A stretch of DNA of 64,000 nucleotides, from positions 58,234,195 through 58,298,194 of the forward strand of contig NC_053144.1 in the NCBI RefSeq assembly GCF_016808335.1, written 5' to 3'. Source of the stretch: Panicum virgatum (Eukaryota > Streptophyta > Magnoliopsida > Poales > Poaceae). The translations under genes and the position numbers were made by a program. The notes beneath the pieces are model-generated. The model worked only from the letters and a program-made list of their open reading frames with translations, was not told the DNA's origin and searched no databases. Of the stretch, positions 22,401 to 32,363 are shown in pieces (within the stretch, counting starts at the first letter, position 1; the number at the start of each line of letters is the position of its first letter).

Positions 22401-23704
22401 TGGGAGGGCTTCACGTGAAGCCGCTCGTGAAGCCCTCCCAAGAGCCGTGCCAAACGGGGCCTTAGTGTGCACTGGCCAGAGACGCGTACAATATCTTGTT
22501 ATACTGGATGTGTGTCTGGCTCCGTCTGGTTCTCTCTAGCGGACCTAGCGCTGCAAAGAAATTTTATATGTATGTAGTACTAAACAAAATTTATTTATAA
22601 ATTTTTTTATAGATAAGTATAACTTTGCGCAATGAATCTAATAAGCATAATTAATTCATAATTGACTACAATAATCATTCTCAAATCATGCGATTAAAGG
22701 CTTTATCAGATTCGTCTCGCGAAGTAGTGCAGAGATTGCGGAGTTAGCTTTGTAAACTATCTTTATTTATCTCTAACTAATGATCAAAGCTGACTATATA
22801 TAACATGTGCTACAAAACCAAACTGGACCTTGGATTTGCATCCGCCATCCGGGTGCCGTTGCTATCCTAGATCAGGTAGCTGATCTGTGAGAGGCCCTGA
22901 GCCATTCGCTTACAAAAATGCAGGTCCGTGCACGTGGGACTAGCTAGTGGACTACCGGCAGGCGGCAGCCTCGATTTCTCACCCCATCAGTCCATCATCC
23001 ATCTGAAGATCGAGCTATCTGAATTATTTTGCCTCGCTGACTAGTCTAATGGACTCTCTTGTCGCTTAGCATTCCGCTGATGCAACGATTCTGATAGGAT
23101 AGTTGTGTGGGGAGGGATCCAAAATTAGTGGCAATAGCAGTTCGCAAGAGGATAGTTTTTTTAGAAAAAGAAAAGTTTCTGACCTCTGCAACCGCACAGA
23201 GCCAATTCTTACAGCAATCTCAGCTCCGATGTTTACGGTAAGGGGGAAAATGACGTGGCCTAATAGAGGTTGACAAAGTTCACTAATAGACAAATCGCAG
23301 ATAGCGGCCTAACACTCTATCGGTTTATATGTAAATAAAGTACTAAAACAATATTAACCCATTAACCCATCCATCATATATACGCATGCATATGCCTGCA
23401 GGTGCTGAGCAACGCGGCGTACAAGAGCGTGGAGCACCGGGTGTCGGTGAGCGCGGCGGGGGAGCGGCTGTCGATGGCCTTCTTCTACAACCCGCGGAGC
23501 GACCTGCCGATCGCGCCCATGCCGGAGCTGGTGGCGCCCGGCCGCCCGGCGCTGTACCCGGAGATGACGTTCGACGAGTACCGCGTCTTCATCCGGCAGC
23601 GGGGCCTGGCCGGCAAGGCGCAGCTCCAGTCCCTGCAGGCAAAGGCCGCCGCCGCTCCTGCCGACGACGACCCAGCTGCCGGCGGCTCGCCGTCCTCTAG
23701 CTAG
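19438..23704 (+). CDS. JOX: Jasmonate-induced oxygenase / jasmonic acid oxidase, 2OG-Fe(II) family
   Basis: A 2-oxoglutarate and Fe(II) dependent dioxygenase; JOX enzymes hydroxylate jasmonic acid to an inactive 12-OH form and so damp jasmonate signalling. Exons: 19438-19940, 20029-20374, 23402-23704; GT/AG borders, 383 aa. The DIOX_N domain covers roughly residues 50-165. The iron ligands are H234 and D236 (in AAHSDPGGM) and H295 (in YKSVEHRV); R305 and S307 form the 2OG-binding RxS. The N-terminal WPEPVVRVQ and the motif TYEGYGSRLG fit the JOX clade better than anthocyanidin synthase. From memory, Arabidopsis JOX2 contacts jasmonate with R225, R350 and R354; R215, R344 and R348 occupy the matching places. 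Intron 2 is 3,027 bp and carries several MITEs. A DMR6-like salicylate hydroxylase is less likely. Confidence 0.9.
20767..20922. mobile_element. hAT-type MITE in intron 2 of the oxygenase gene
   Basis: The 8-bp duplication CCTGGACC at 20759-20766 and 20923-20930 brackets 156 bp. The left end CAGGGGCGAAGC and the right end GCTCCGCCCCTG match at 11 of 12 positions as an inverted repeat. The TSD length and CAGGGGCG ends fit hAT. Confidence 0.85.
22160..22461. mobile_element. Tourist-like MITE (PIF/Harbinger) in intron 2 of the oxygenase gene
   Basis: A TTA duplication at 22157-22159 and 22462-22464 flanks 302 bp with ends GGCCCCGTTTGGCA and TGCCAAACGGGGCC, a perfect 14-bp TIR. The interior itself contains inverted GGCTTCACGTG-type arms that could fold further. 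Confidence 0.9.
22540..22835. mobile_element. Degenerate MITE of the TTCGTCTCGC family in intron 2
   Basis: The motifs GATTCGTCTCGCGAAGTAG near 22708 and an AT-rich flank with AATGAATCTAATAAGC match the interior of the elements at 2181, 12927 and 55330. The ends are unclear. Confidence 0.5.
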
Positions 23705-26548
23705 CACACAGCTGTAACCTAGCAGCAGCTACTACCGAGCTATACCTTAATCATCTGCCCGCGCAGGCCAGGTTTCAGCTAGCTGTGCTGTGCATATCGT
23801 CGTTGGATTGATCTCGGTAAATAATTTGATATTTAATTTCTGTGGAGCTGAATTAGTGTACATTCGTCCCATGCAACTGAAATTAAATGTCGTGATGAGC
23901 AGTAAATTAAATGTACGTACATATACATATATACAAAGTGGAGAGCTAAGCTCTTGATCATCCAAATGCTAGAGATGATCGATTGTTTTAGTTGCACGAT
24001 TACCCGAACTACGCTGAACTCTCTGTGGATTACCTGAACTTTGTACACTTTGTCCATGTAATAAAGCGGGAAAACCTTTTCTTGAAAAAATGCTAAAGAT
24101 GATCGATCATTTTAGCTGCATGATTTTAATTTGAAGCCGCTACCACCAAATTTACTGCCGGCAAATGACTGTGCGATCCCGAATCAAAATCGACTACTCT
24201 ACAATATCAATGCAACCAGAGATTGTAACAGACCATGGCACTGTGCTCTCTTCATAATCCAATTTGATCTTTATATATTTTTAGTTTAAATTATTGAAGA
24301 TAAAAGCCCGACCCTTTTAGGCACGGCTTTTAGATTATCTACGTTAAAATTTTAGACCCGGAATGCAACTCCAAATTCTACTCGATCCGCCGACGACACA
24401 CATCAAGTGGATGCACATCAAAGTGTAGTTGCATACTACAGCTAACTGTGTGCTTTCCAAAGTTGGAAAGGAGACATGCTGGCTACAGAGACAGTGCCGC
24501 GGCGGCCATTGGTGCCGTGTGCAGCAGGTTGCTCCATCGTGGGGATTCCGGAATCTTCCTACTGCCGGCGTTGATTATCGAGTGCATAATAATCCCCGAG
24601 AGATATAATTAGTCATTTGAGCTTTCTTTAAGCTAGCGGTAGAGGCCTAATAAATGGGACCTGCCGGCAACTAACCTTCCACAAATCCATGCGGCAGCGT
24701 TTGCGCTTGAGCGTCGTTTTCAGCGGAGGCCTGAGCAGGAGTGCGTGTCCCGGCCTGCTGACGGCGATCTTTTGGAGCAGGCCAAACGCGTGCTTGATGG
24801 ACGACAGGCAGCTATCCGCTCTTTTTCTAAGATGTGTGTTCGCGTGAGCAGCGAAAAGTCTCCCAAGGGTCATCCAACCAAAGCTCTTAATTAAAGTGGC
24901 GCTCAGCAAACAGAAAGGTGCTTTTTAATTTCCTTGTCTTATATGTTTAACCTCACCTGGGAAAAAGGTATGACACAGTGTTTATGGTGGGAGAATGCTT
25001 TTTAATTTTTAAGTACCCATACTTGACAAACTAGTATAAAACAAAGAGCAACAAGTAGCTAGACTGGTATATAGTAGCCCCTTTGAAACAACCAATTTCC
25101 TCGCAAAAAAAGAAGCAAGCAATTGGGAAGCGTTGAACCCTGGTTAATTAGGGACCTTACTTTTGTTAAAAATGAGTAGGGAGCAGGCACTGTGCGGAGT
25201 ACAAGAAGGGTGATGTCATCTTAGATTGGCTCGGCTCTAACCACTCTCTCTTTGTAACAACAATCTCTATATTGAACAGCAACTAACTAGCCGAGCCAAT
25301 CCTGAAGTGATCACCGTGTACTTGCAAGAAAGAGGATAATAAAAGAGTGGTAAGAATATGTAAAAGAGGGGGTAGATTGGAGTCTAGGACACGTACCAAG
25401 GGGCAATGTTTTCTCTAGTCACAATTCTAAAGCTTTTTGACAAAGCTATTCACTGAGCTAGTGCTACCTTTATCTAGCGGTGGTATGGCCAAGGAATGGG
25501 TACGCCAGATCAACCCACTACAAGATGATTATTTGATACATGGATGAATCAGGTCATGGCATTTTTCTCGGTCAGAAGGGTTCACATCATAGTTGTGTTG
25601 AGAATGGCGTGCATTCACTAATCACTGCTCTTGTGGTTTATGAGAGAACACTTAAATAAGCTAGAATTCAAACACACTTTGTTTTGCTGGTTGTCAACAG
25701 CAGTATTTTTCTCCCACACTAAATCAGCACCAACCACCAGCCACCAACCACCAGCCACCAACTAGCCAGCAGTACTTTTATCTCACAAAAATCAGCACTA
25801 GCCTGTGGCCACAGCCAACCGAACAGAACGGCAAGGAAAGTAAAGGGCAAGGTAACTAGCCTTAGGAGGGCTGACCGCCCCCTAGGTGATTAAAAATCCT
25901 TTATGTGGCTGGGTACAAACAGAAAATCAAAATCGTCCTTACGTGCAGTGCCCTTATGTGATTCAACGTTGGATTTGCATTAGATTTGTGCATTGCAAGA
26001 ATCTCTCTGTCTCTCCCCCTCTCCTTCCCTCCCTCTCTCTAGTCTGCATAAATCTAAAAGGACTGGCACGGCGAGAGCATATGCCTTCAAGGGCAAATTT
26101 TTTTACGTGTATGGATACAAAGGAAAAGGGCACCTGCTCTGCACAGTTATGCTGGCAAGCAACAGTAACATATGCACGTGCTTGAAAACACAAAGCCAAG
26201 CCACACGTCGACAGGATATGACAGGGCACCTGCACAGATGACGTAGCGTCACTGTCGAGTCGAGGCCCAGTGATCCTTCCAGAATAGAGATCTGCTCCGT
26301 CTGCAATGCCCCTTCCATGGAAGAAACGAACGCAACTTGCGCGATGCTACGCTGTTCCTCCAATCGAAGCCGCCGCCTAGGCCTAGCTTGTACGAGTATA
26401 GTTCTGTAGTTGTAGGGTGGGACTGCCCGGAGTTGATCGGCTGCCCGGGGTCCTGTGTGGCGGCGACGGCGGTCGGCGGAGCCAACTCGGGCAGTAGCGC
26501 CGTGGAGTGTGGATGCAAAGGCTAGGTGGGCCAGCGGCGTTCCTGACC
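23705..26548. other. Intergenic between oxygenase gene and MULE
   Basis: The first few hundred bases are the oxygenase 3' UTR. The rest is AT-rich with one repeat of the CAGCAGTATTTTTCTC family at 25678-25830. The open frames at 24628-24909, 25886-26185 and 26249-26518 show no domain and no splice-linked partner. Confidence 0.5.
25678..25830. repeat. Repeat of the CAGCAGTATTTTTCTC family, copy b
   Basis: Two units of CAGCAGTA(T/C)TTTT(C/A)TCTC followed by AATCAGCAC, with a CCACCAGCCACCAA tandem between them. The ends TTGCTGGTTG and CAGCCAACCGAAC are weakly inverted. Confidence 0.6.
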
Positions 26549-26557
26549 ATGTTTTAG
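26549..26557. repeat. 9-bp target site duplication, left of PMD MULE
   Basis: ATGTTTTAG here is repeated exactly at 30950-30958, directly outside the matching GCGGTTTTTTC termini. Nine bases is the usual Mutator-like TSD. Confidence 0.9.
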
Positions 26558-26827
26558 GCGGTTTTTTCTTTTTTATATTTAAAAAAAATTCAAAAATATA
26601 TGTCCGTTTTGGAAAATTTCAAATATACCACGGTCGACCTCCCATAGGGCGACAGGCCCAAAGTGTAATTTTTTCTCTCCAAATTTGCAACGAAGTCCCT
26701 AGAAAAAAAAGGGGGCCTGTCGCCCCCCCCCCGGGCGACCAATGGGCCCGGCCCACGAGCGCGGCAGGGGGGCCTGTCGCCCCCCCCCCCCCGCCCCCCC
26801 GCCTCGGGTGACCGGGGTATTCCCCCC

Positions 26828-26834
26828 TATATAA
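26828..26834 (+). promoter_or_regulatory. TATA box of the PMD gene
   Basis: CCCCCTATATAACCTCC lies just inside the left TIR. It is followed by a 5' UTR exon ending at CTGCAG|GTTAGT (donor at 26962) and an intron that ends at TGCAG just before the start codon at 27475. Confidence 0.6.
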
Positions 26835-27474
26835 CCTCCAACCCTCCCCTTCCCTCCTCATTTGAGTCCGAAAATTCCACCAAAAATCCAGAAAAAAAAG
26901 AGAGGAGTGAGGAGAAGGAAAGCGGCGAAGCCCTGCCGGATTCAGCACTTGTGATCTGCAGGTTAGTACATTTAGTTTATATATTTTTATATTTAAGTAA
27001 TACATATTTAAGTAGGAGTAATTTAAGTATGGGTGAGTAATTTAATTTAATTAGTGGTATAGTAGAGCCATTTAAGTAGGAGTTTAATGACACTTTAGTT
27101 TGTAGTTACGTAGTAGTAAATTAGTTTAGAAAATTAGTACTACGCATTTATTATTACAATTGCAGTACTATTAGAGACGTGTTTATAAATTAATTATGAT
27201 TTAGAATAGAATTTGGCATATGCAGTATAGAATTTGAGTGTCATCACGTAGTTATGAATACTTATACGTTGTAGTTGAATTTCATACTTAGTTTTTACGT
27301 ATTATTGAATAAGGTAGTGAAGTAAAGAGTATAACTTGATAAGTATTATGTGATATACAGATATGTAGTAATGAAATATTGCAGGTATGTAATGAAGTAT
27401 TATTATATTTATGTGTCTAGTTTGTATGAAATATATATTTACCTATGTGTTCTCATATATTTTTGAATGCAGGT

Positions 27475-30164
27475 ATGGAGATGGACTCCTTGCTAGACCC
27501 AGTGATCGACTCGAGCCACAGGTCTTACTTTGCAGCTGTTGAGCACCGAGCCCTAGAGGTGCTATGTCCTCGTCCACCCGGCGAGGCGATCTCTATACAC
27601 CACGATTGGTGTGACCGGTATGTAATGAAATATTATTGTTTATCACTTATGTATTCGCCGGTATTCCTTTGTTTCGACATTTTTTTTATTTTTTTTTGCA
27701 GGTTATGTGAGGCCGGACTACTGACTCTGAGCCGTCTTGTCGAGGTTGGGCCTATTCAGCTCGACCGATCCCTCCTGACGGCGCTCGTTGACAGATGGAG
27801 GCCGGAGACACACACGTTCCACCTCCCGTGTGGGGAGATGACTCCTACGCTGCAGGACGTGGCCTACCTCCTCGGCCTCCCTATCGTCGGGGAGGCTGTA
27901 GGTCCGCGTGTGGTGGCGGCCTCATGGAAGGATGACCTGGAGGCCCGTTTTGCCCTAGTTGACCGCGTGGAACAAGCAGGTCCGATCAACCCGCACCCGC
28001 GAGCAGCAGGTCCTTCGAAGACCTGGTTCCTACAGTTTACAGTATGTATTCATTCCATATATAAATTTAATTGTTACAATTCACATGTTCCATTGACAGT
28101 TGAAACCATTAATCTTAATTGTTTATGCAGCCTGCCCTGTTGGCTGCGGATGCCGACGAGTACAGTGTGACCAGATCGCTGGAGGCGTACCTACTTTGGT
28201 TGTTTGGTTATATCATGTTCAACAACACTCATGGCAACTCGGTCGATAGGATTCTCCTTCCGTATGCACGGGAGATTGCGGATGGGGACGAGGACGTACC
28301 GCCCTACAGCTGGGGTGAGGCGGTACTTGCAGCCACTTACCGTGGACTCTGTGACGGCTGCATGAAGACACATGGGAACGCTATCATGGCAGGGTGCCCA
28401 CTACTGCTACAGCTTTGGTCGTACGAGAGGCTAGCCGTTGGTCGGCCCTTGGTCAGCCACGAGCCTTACCACGGGGGCATGTACGGCGACGAGGAGGACG
28501 AGAGGCCTACTATGGGAACTATCTGGATCTGGCGTCAGGTACGTTCGCAATAAATCTAATTTTGTTATTCATTGTTACATGATGTATTAGCGCACTTTTA
28601 ATTTTACTTATTCGGAATGCAGAGATCCTGGGCCCATGCGCGGGTTAGACGCGCATATCCTGAGTTTGTTTCGGAGCTCGACATGCTGACGCCCGAGGAC
28701 GTTGTCTGGGAGCCTTACAGCCCAGAGGCTGTGGCTACCCGTGCACCAGCAGGCCTGTCTTCGCACTGCTCCGCGAATGCGAGCCTGTGGCTTACTAGCG
28801 CCGTCCTGGTTTATGACATCGCGGTTGAGGCATATTGCCCCTGGAGAGTCATGAGACAGTTTGGGCAGCGTCAGGAGTTTCCGGTGCCCACCGCGTTGGA
28901 GCGTGTCAATCGCCAGGACCACAGGTAATTATGAATGAACTTGGGTCGTATATTCGTGTCAAATCTCACGATTCTTCGTGGTCCACTTTTGTAGGTTGTC
29001 AAGGAGTGGCTTTCCGTGCTCTGATGATTGGCTCACCAAGATGCAGCCGTGGGTGGACCAATGGGAACAGGCAGACGAGCACTTGGTCCCTCCAACAGGA
29101 CCACAAACAGACAGCTCCTTTAGGGCTTACCTCACCTGGTACTTACCCCGGACTCGGGCTCGTCTGGTTTATGTTGACACTCACCCGCAGCCACACCAGG
29201 CGAGGCCTCAGGATGGCTATGCCCGGCACCACGTGGAGGCACTAGCTGGCGCGGTGAGTCTCTTGATCATATTTGCATATATATATATATATATATTCAT
29301 ATTCGTAAGATAATTCATGTGTTTCTAACTGTACCTTTACTGAATGGATGCAGTTTCGCCTTTGCAACATGATGGAGACGGACTGCTCGACTTACCTGAC
29401 GAGGGTACGTGCCGGATCCCCAATGACCCAGTTTGAGCAGACAGAGGCATGGTCGAGACAGCGTGATCAGTTGCGTCAGGTAGTGCACAACTTGGGAAGC
29501 CGTGTGCAGTACGAAGACAGCCACGAGTCGTCCCAGGCCTCGTCGTCGTTCCCGTGTCCGTCGACCGTGCGTGGGCCGACGTCGCAGTTCTTCCCAAGTG
29601 CAGGTAACGTACATATGTCTTTATAATTAGATCAAGTGTTTCTACATATTTACTAATATCACATACAAGATACGATCCAGCTACTGCGTTCGGCCATACT
29701 GGAATGTTTAGAGGGACAGCACCAGTTGGCGGACCGTATCCAGGGATGGTACCGGGGCCACAGATACCGGTCTACACAGGTTAGTTTATGTTTCGTATTT
29801 CGGTTTCTACATGTCATTACGAAATATACGAGCGTACGCTAACATCCACATTTTTTGCGTAGGATTCTACCCCGATGCGGGCGCCGGACCTTCTTCTTCC
29901 TCATTTCGACCAGATAACGAGACCTTCACCTTAGACGACTTCGACAGCTTGTCTCTAGAAGAGCCTGCCGCGCAAGGTGACCCCGATGTTTTGGGGTATT
30001 CACAGCTAGGAGGAGCACCATTTGGGATCTCTCAGCAGCAGACACCGCAACCCCTTGCGCGTCCTGAGCGACAGGTGAGGTCTCTGGATGTTCTCACCTA
30101 CTCCGAGGGCCATGTCCGTGCCCAACAGAGGGCTAAGAGGGCCCGACGCCCTAGGGGTGGTTAG
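27475..30164 (+). CDS. Plant mobile domain (PMD, MAIN-like) protein, transposon-borne
   Basis: Exons: 27475-27617, 27702-28041, 28131-28538, 28623-28924, 28995-29253, 29354-29603, 29681-29779, 29863-30164. All introns are GT/AG and the frame closes at 700 aa with no internal stop. The PMD signature runs from about residue 45 to beyond 350: LDRSLLTALVDRWRPETHTF, then LPCGEMTPTLQDVAYLLGLP, then WGEAVLAATYRGLCDGC and LLQLWSYERLAVGRP. The C-terminus is Ser/Pro-rich and ends in a basic RAKRARRPRGG tail that may act as a nuclear signal. PMD proteins occur in Mutator and gypsy elements and in domesticated MAIN/MAIL genes of Arabidopsis that silence transposons and support meristems. No phosphatase domain is present. 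The position inside TIRs with a fresh TSD says mobile, not domesticated. The exon 7 acceptor is a choice between two AG sites. Confidence 0.85.
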
Positions 30165-30276
30165 ATATATCTGATGTTTATTTGTAATGAGATAGCTGTG
30201 GACCGCTTATTTGTATCCGATGTTTATGATTGTGCTAGTTACTTGTCATTTGTTTCTATAGATACTATTGATATGA

Positions 30277-30438
30277 ACTTGTTATGTTTGGGGGTTCCAT
30301 AATGCTCGTGAAATAAGGGAAGTTCTTGCGATTTTTTTCCGTGATTTAATGAAGGACAAGTTAGGTGCGGTAGGAGTTAACGGGCGAGATCCTGCCGACA
30401 ATGAGGACGACTACACGCTCGAATATCGCATTCTATAG
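30277..30438 (+). other. Short unrecognised coding-like ORF in the 3' part of the MULE
   Basis: An open frame of 53 codons reads FHNAREIREVLAIFFRDLMK and then GVNGRDPADNEDDYTLEYRI before TAG. Its composition is protein-like, with amphipathic and acidic stretches, but it has no ATG before LMKDK and no clear splice acceptor. A 33-bp unit with CTATAGATACTATTGAT occurs on both sides (about 30257 and 30434). It may be a remnant of a captured exon. I do not recognise it. Confidence 0.35.
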
Positions 30439-30949
30439 ATACTATTGATGTGAACTTGTTATGTTCCGGCGATCACGGGTTTCCCAAATATCGCATTCTT
30501 TGCCCAGACATATGTGACCAAATAGCAGTGCCCTTCCACCATTTCAAAAAAGATGTGACAACACGGCAACCACTCCAGTTTTTTTCATAAAATTTAAGGC
30601 TCAAATGACAAAGGGAATGACGGCTAGGGCTGGTTTTTTTTCTAAATTTTTAGGCTCAAATCACAAAGGGAATGGCGGCATACGGCGGCGGAGGGGCCCC
30701 TGTCGCCCCCTCAACGGGCGATAGGCCCCTGTCGCCCCAGGGGTGGGCGACAGGCCCCTGTCGCCCGTTGGGGGGCGACAGGCCCCCCCTTTTTCCAGGG
30801 ACTTCGTTGCAAATTTGGAGAGAAAAAAATTACACTTTGGGCCTGTCGCCCTATGGGAGGGCGACCGGGGTATATTTTTGAAATTTTCCAAAACGGACAT
30901 ATATTTTTGAAATTTTAATTTTTTTTAAATATAAAAAAGAAAAAACCGC

Positions 30950-31261
30950 ATGTTTTAGGCCATGGGCCTACGAACATTAGCCTGGTACTGAGGCCGCAAT
31001 GGCTGGTTGTCTTGGCCCATTAGGAATAAAGAGAAGAGACACATTTTTCGCCGCGTCAATGCGAAGTCCAGCTACAACAAACTTTTTTTTTTTTTGAATA
31101 ACTAGCTGCGACAAACTCAGTAGCCGCGAATCTACATCTACTATTCTGCAACCAGATTGGAAGTACATTGATGGTTATACTGCTAGCAAAAACCGAGCAA
31201 AGGGGATCGGAGCAAAAGTCGGGAGGGACATGGGGAGAGTACGTGCTGGGGCGCTCGTGGA
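30950..31261. other. Spacer between MULE and rhodanese gene 3' end
   Basis: This stretch contains the right TSD ATGTTTTAG (30950-30958) and probably the 3' UTR of the minus-strand rhodanese gene. No other gene is visible. Confidence 0.6.
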
Positions 31262-32012
31262 TCATTTCACGACCCCCAGCAGCAGCAGGATCTGGAGGAA
31301 GATGTAGGACGCGCCCCCGATGGTGGCGTACTGCAGCTTGCTCTCCCCCTCCACGTCCGGGAAGTCGCCGTCGGCGCACTTGCTGAACCCGCCGGCGAGC
31401 CACGCCAGGTTCCGGTACCCGTCGTCGTGCAGCATCCTCACCGCGATCAGCGACCTTCAGGCCCACGCACGCAACGCAGGGTAGCTTGGTTACCACAAGC
31501 ACGATCGAGGTGAGCAGATTCAATTCGCACGCTTGTTGGGAAATAATCTTATTTTACCTGAGGCCTTCGCCGCAGGCGACGAGGAGCTTGGCGTCCTTGC
31601 CGCCGTCGCCGGCGACGGCGGCGGCGACGTCGTCGACGAAGCAGTCGTTCATCTTGGTGAAGGCCTGGCCAGTCCAGAGCCCGATGTAGCCGAAGTGGAC
31701 CCACTTCTTGAGCAGAGTCACGGGGCCCATGTCGTCGTCCCCCACGAACAGCGGCACGTGCGCCGAGCCCCGCACGCCGGCGCGGGCGCGCTCCCACGGC
31801 GGCCGCACGTCCAGCAGCCTGAACCCCTCACCGCCCAGCGCCTCCGCCGCGTCCTTGGGCCGCACGGCCTTCACCGCGCCCGACCGCACCAGCGCCTCGG
31901 CGCCGCCGGCCCACGACGTCGCCTGCGCCCTGACGCGCGAGCGAGGCGGGCCAGGGGAGGCGCACCTGATGATGCAGGTGGATGCCGCCGCCGCAGCAGC
32001 AACCATCGCCAT
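31262..32012 (-). CDS. Rhodanese-like domain protein, plastid-targeted, membrane-anchored (STR10-like)
   Basis: Two exons, 32012-31558 and 31454-31262, give 215 aa; the joint completes an Arg codon in CGEGLR|SL. The start is ATG at 32012; the extension to 32018 would need GTG. The N-terminus is rich in Ala, Ser and Arg and lacks acids, as in a plastid transit peptide. One rhodanese domain follows (roughly residues 45-185): GFRLLDVRPPWERA, GSAHVPLF and an active-site loop Cys in LLVACGEGLRS. A single hydrophobic helix GASYIFLQILLLLGVV ends the protein, so it is probably a tail-anchored thylakoid or envelope protein. Length and the terminal helix resemble Arabidopsis STR10. Catalytic sulfur transfer is possible because the Cys is kept, but unproven. 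Confidence 0.85.
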
Positions 32013-32363
32013 GTCCACCGGCCGATTGGTCGCTGCCTGTCAGTTCAGTCCTGAGCCCTCACTTGCAGCATACGTGGCCAGGTCACACTTATCCACACGA
32101 TGTTCTAGGTCCAATCCGCGCCGTTGGTGCGTGGGTCATCACAGCTCCTGGCCGCACGATTCGTCCGAACAGATGAGGCGGAGTGGTGACGAGATCTCCG
32201 GCGCGTTTGATTTGTCCCACAATCGACAGGCTAAACCGGATGTACAGAACAAGCATGGATCCTAATTAAAAGTAGCAAAAAAAAAAAGATTCGATTCCTA
32301 ATGCAAACAATCAAACAATCGGTCAATAGACATGGCCGCATGACCGCTGTGTGCTACGGGGCG

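Larger units (their letters stand above)
26558..30949. mobile_element. Mutator-like element with long TIRs carrying a PMD gene
   Basis: The left terminus starts GCGGTTTTTTCTTTTTTATA and the right terminus is its inverted copy. The inverted arms extend for about 175-200 bp (26558 to about 26735 and about 30760 to 30949). They share TATGTCCGTTTTGGAAAATT, a GGGCGACAGGCCC block and AACGAAGTCCCT, and differ by a few indels. Inside both arms lies a G/C-rich tract of CCTGTCGCCC repeats. The 9-bp TSD is perfect, so the insertion is young. The 4,392-bp unit encodes a PMD protein on the plus strand and no recognisable MURA transposase, so it is probably mobilised in trans. Confidence 0.9.

Noticed and set aside
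22284..22539. Inverted CTTCACGTG arms as a regulatory G-box palindrome
   Set aside because: They lie inside a Tourist MITE and are explained by the element's own inverted structure.
32012..32018. Upstream GTG as start of the rhodanese protein
   Set aside because: Nuclear plant genes start at ATG. The ATG at 32012 gives a good transit-peptide-like N-terminus.
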